From NCBI GenBank assembly GCA_028688225.1, contig JAQTYQ010000004.1:62001-126000 (forward strand): a stretch of 64,000 nucleotides of DNA, given 5' to 3'. The notes under the pieces were generated by a model, which was not told the DNA's origin, did no database searches, and saw nothing but the letters and a program-made list of their open reading frames with translations. Source of the DNA: Opitutaceae bacterium. Its GTDB lineage: Bacteria; Verrucomicrobiota; Verrucomicrobiia; Opitutales; Opitutaceae. Position 1 is the first letter of the stretch; each line of letters starts with the position of its first letter. This document shows positions 61,284-64,000 of this stretch, piece after piece. Made by a program: the position numbers and the translations under genes.

Positions 61284-62102
61284 ATGAACCACGACCTCAT
61301 TGATTTTTCTGCCGACGTCATCGAACACAGCCAGGCCACGCCCGTGCTGGTGGACTTCTGGGCGCCCTGGTGCGGGCCGTGCAAGATGCTCGGCCCCGTG
61401 CTCGAAAAACTTGCCGGCGAAGCCGCCGGCCGCTGGACGCTGGTCAAGGTGGACACCGACGAGCACCCCGATCTGGCCGCGCAGTATGGCATCCGCGGCA
61501 TCCCCAACGTAAAGCTGTTCCATCACGGCCGGGTGGTTGCCGAATTTGCCGGCGCGCTGCCGGAGCCGCAGCTGCGCCGCTGGCTGGATGAGCATCTGCC
61601 GACGCCGAAACGCGAGACCATGGCTACGGCGCGCGAACTGATGCGCGGCGGCCGGACCCACGAGGCGGCGCAATTGCTTCGGCCTTTGGCCGAGGCCGAA
61701 GCCGACGATGACGAACTCGCCGCGCTGACGGCGCGCGCGCTTGTCTTTGCCGAACCCAACGAGGCGGTGGCGCTCATCGCCGAGCTGCCGCCCGGCAGTC
61801 CGTGGGCGGAAACGGGGACCCTGGTGCGCGAGTTTGCGCGGCTCTTCGCGATCGCCGACCGGCCGCCGGCGGCAGTGGCGGCCTCGCCCCTGCGCGACCG
61901 CTATCTTGCCGCCATCCGCGCCCTCCGGACCCAGCGCTATGCCGACGCACTGCGCGAACTGGTCGCCGTGCTGCAGGAACAGCCGGGTTTTGACGCCGGT
62001 CATGCGAAGACGGCGACGCTGGCCATCTTCAAGCACCTGGGCATGCGGCATCCGCTGACCGACGAGTTTTTTCGCGCCTACAGCATGGCGGTGAACGTGT
62101 GA
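61284..62102 (+). CDS. Thioredoxin-TPR protein (CnoX/YbbN-like)
   Basis: A 272-residue protein with an N-terminal thioredoxin domain: VDFWAPWCGPCKML (WCGPC active site, about residues 25-38), VKVDTDEHPDLAAQYGIRGIPN with the cis-Pro. A C-terminal helical TPR-like region (about 115-272, RTHEAAQLLRPLAEA, QRYADALRELVAVL) follows, as in CnoX/YbbN co-chaperones. Likely reduces disulfides or persulfides, or holds oxidised proteins for refolding. It starts 21 nt after the DUF302 gene. In this operon it could be the reductant that releases H2S from rhodanese-bound persulfide (inference). Confidence 0.88.
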   Translation: MNHDLIDFSADVIEHSQATPVLVDFWAPWCGPCKMLGPVLEKLAGEAAGRWTLVKVDTDEHPDLAAQYGIRGIPNVKLFHHGRVVAEFAGALPEPQLRRWLDEHLPTPKRETMATARELMRGGRTHEAAQLLRPLAEAEADDDELAALTARALVFAEPNEAVALIAELPPGSPWAETGTLVREFARLFAIADRPPAAVAASPLRDRYLAAIRALRTQRYADALRELVAVLQEQPGFDAGHAKTATLAIFKHLGMRHPLTDEFFRAYSMAVNV

Positions 62103-62362
62103 AGAGGCCACTCTCAGCGCCTTCGTGCGGCGGGCAGGGGTTCCAAAAGGCCCGGCTTGCAGGCCGTCTTCGGGCGAATGGACGGCTTTCGCTGCCCGGC
62201 TGGCAACGCGACGGACTCGAAGCACGGCACATCCTTATGTTGTCGGCGCGCACGCGGTATTTTCGACCAAGATGGTGGTGCAGATCGTGGTTTGATGTTT
62301 TGGGCATACGCTCTTTACGCTTCCGTTGTCAACGCCGACGCCCGTAGCATGGAATCCTTCCG

Positions 62363-64000
62363 ATGAACACTGTCCCTCCCCTGCGTTTCGTCATCGTCGG
62401 CGGCGTGGCCGCCGGCGCTTCCGCCGCCGCCCGCGCCCGCCGTCTTTCCGAGTTGGCCTCGATCACGCTGTTGGAGCGCGGTCCCGATGTGTCGTTTGCC
62501 AATTGCGGACTGCCCTACTTCATTGGGGGTGAGATCAAGCAGCGCGAGGCGCTGGCGGTGCAGACGCCGCAGACGCTCAAGGCGATGCTCAACCTCGATG
62601 TGCGCACCAGCACGGAGGCCGTGGCCCTGGACCGGGCGGGCAAGCGCATTCAGGTGCGGACCCTTGCCAGCGGCACGACGGAGTGGCTGCCGTACGACAA
62701 GCTCCTGTTGGCGCCGGGCGCGGTGCCGCTGCGGCCCGCCCTGCTTGGCATCGACGACGCCCGCATCTTCACCCTGCGCTCGCTGCAGGACATGGACCGG
62801 ATCAAGGCCGCCGCGGCCAGGGCGGAACGGGTGACAGTGATCGGGGCCGGTTTCATCGGTCTGGAAATGGCCGAGCAACTGGTCCGTCTCGGCAAGAAGG
62901 TGACCTTGGTCGAATTGCTGGACCAGGTGCTGCCGCCCCTGGATCGCCTCATGACGTTGTTCATCGAGGACGAGCTTCGCCGGCATGGGATCGACCTCAT
63001 CCTTGGTGACGGCATTGCGGCGTTCGACGGTGCCGGCGGGTTGACCTGCCGCCTCCAATCCGGTCGCACGATCGCGGCCGACCTCGTCGTACTCTCGATC
63101 GGCGTCCGTCCCGACACCGGCTTGGCGCGGGAAGCCGGCCTCGCGCTCGGCCCTCGCGGCCACATCCGCGTCAACAAGTTCATGCAGACCTCCGATCCCG
63201 ACGTTTACGCCGCGGGCGACGCGATCGAATCCACCGATCGGGTCACGGGCGATCCCGTCAGCGTGCCGTTGGGCGGTCCCGCGAACCGCCAGGGGCGGCT
63301 GGCGGCGGATCATATTTTCGCCCCGCAGACCGCGAAGTCGTTCCCAGGTCTGCTCGGCACGGCGATTGTGCGCGCTTTCGGCGTTTCCGCCGGTCTTACC
63401 GGCTGGTCGGAGAAACGCCTGCGGGCCGCCGGGCGGCGCTTTCGAACCGTGACGGTGAATGACAACCATCACGCGGGCTATTTCCCCGGCGCCAAGCCGC
63501 TGATACTGAAATTGCTATGGGATCCCGACACGGGCCGGGTGCTCGGGGCGCAGGCGGCGGGCCTGGACGGCGTGGACAAGCGGCTCGATGTCATCGCCAC
63601 GGCCATCGCGGGTGGACTGATCATCGACGATCTGGCGGACCTCGAACTCGCCTACGCCCCGCCGTTCGGCGCGGCGAAGGACATCGTCAATCTGGCGGGT
63701 TTCGCCGCCTGCAACACCCGGGACGGACTGGCCACCCCGGTCGATGCGCTGCCGGATGATCCCGCCGTCCAGGTTCTCGACGTGCGCCCGCCCGCGCTGG
63801 TCCAGGCGCACCCGTTGCCGCGCAAGGGCGTGTTGAACATTCCGCTCAGTGCGCTCCGGGCCCGGCTGAATGAGCTCGACCGCACCCGTCCCGTCGTGAC
63901 CGTCTGTGCCCTCGGCAAGATCGCCTATTTTGCCGCCCGCATCCTCGCGCAAAACGGCTTCCGGGTCTCGTGCCTGACCGGGGGCATCCGCGCCCATTGG
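62363..64000 (+). CDS. CoA-disulfide reductase-like FAD/NADH enzyme fused to rhodanese, 3' truncated by window
   Basis: 546 codons are visible with no stop before the window end. FVIVGGVAAGASAA binds FAD; SFANCGLPY gives the single redox Cys (residue 48) typical of CoA-disulfide/persulfide reductases and NADH oxidases; VTVIGAGFIGLEMAEQL binds NADH (about 155); YAAGDAIE is the second FAD motif. From about residue 468 a rhodanese domain follows (VQVLDVRPPA) with active-site VTVCALGKIAYFAA. The reductase-rhodanese architecture is known in enzymes that reduce polysulfide or CoA-persulfide to H2S. A 260-bp gap without recognisable features separates it from the thioredoxin gene; it may have its own promoter. 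Confidence 0.9.
   Translation, partial: MNTVPPLRFVIVGGVAAGASAAARARRLSELASITLLERGPDVSFANCGLPYFIGGEIKQREALAVQTPQTLKAMLNLDVRTSTEAVALDRAGKRIQVRTLASGTTEWLPYDKLLLAPGAVPLRPALLGIDDARIFTLRSLQDMDRIKAAAARAERVTVIGAGFIGLEMAEQLVRLGKKVTLVELLDQVLPPLDRLMTLFIEDELRRHGIDLILGDGIAAFDGAGGLTCRLQSGRTIAADLVVLSIGVRPDTGLAREAGLALGPRGHIRVNKFMQTSDPDVYAAGDAIESTDRVTGDPVSVPLGGPANRQGRLAADHIFAPQTAKSFPGLLGTAIVRAFGVSAGLTGWSEKRLRAAGRRFRTVTVNDNHHAGYFPGAKPLILKLLWDPDTGRVLGAQAAGLDGVDKRLDVIATAIAGGLIIDDLADLELAYAPPFGAAKDIVNLAGFAACNTRDGLATPVDALPDDPAVQVLDVRPPALVQAHPLPRKGVLNIPLSALRARLNELDRTRPVVTVCALGKIAYFAARILAQNGFRVSCLTGGIRAHW

Overview
The window is a GC-rich chromosomal segment. Gene content, frequent lack of clear Shine-Dalgarno sites, secreted multi-domain proteins, a TIGR02597-like protein and abundant palindromic repeats suggest Verrucomicrobiota, most likely near Opitutaceae. 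This placement is inference; there is no rRNA gene to confirm it.

Layout. 1-6.4 kb is housekeeping: a partial SDR, a beta carbonic anhydrase, an addiction-module antitoxin with a broken toxin, uvrC, cinA, purC and tRNA-Glu(UUC). From 6.6 to 31.5 kb lies one tightly packed + strand block of five exported proteins. It ends in a 5,475-residue LamG/Ig/PA14/RHS protein with an AT-rich C-terminal tip, followed 5 nt later by a small two-helix membrane protein that could be its immunity partner. An RHS fragment that duplicates about 505 bp of the big gene follows, then a type IV (AbiE-like) toxin-antitoxin operon (33.1-35.1 kb).

35.2-38.1 kb (minus strand) holds a fatty acid desaturase and a secreted beta-propeller glycosidase-like protein. 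At 38.35-38.56 kb there is a Val/Ile-rich leader peptide with a textbook terminator/antiterminator pair, oddly placed before the glyoxylate shunt genes aceB and aceA. A second AbiE-like pair (42.1-43.8 kb), a GH26 mannanase and a decayed VOC gene come next. A DeoR-controlled operon (45.9-50.2 kb) probably handles a sugar alcohol or ketose phosphate. korBA (2-oxoacid:ferredoxin oxidoreductase) lies on the minus strand at 50.5-53.3 kb.

53.4-64 kb is a coherent unit: a divergent ArsR repressor, a 16-bp palindromic operator, two small membrane proteins (DUF2892 and DUF6132-like), a complete TolC-MFP-RND efflux system, a rhodanese, a DUF302 protein, a thioredoxin/TPR protein and a CoA-disulfide-reductase/rhodanese fusion cut by the window end. 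Together they look like a persulfide or thiol stress response with export.

Double-hairpin palindromes of several sequence families are scattered between genes, and one lies in frame inside the RND pump gene. The RHS gene carries other short repeats in frame.
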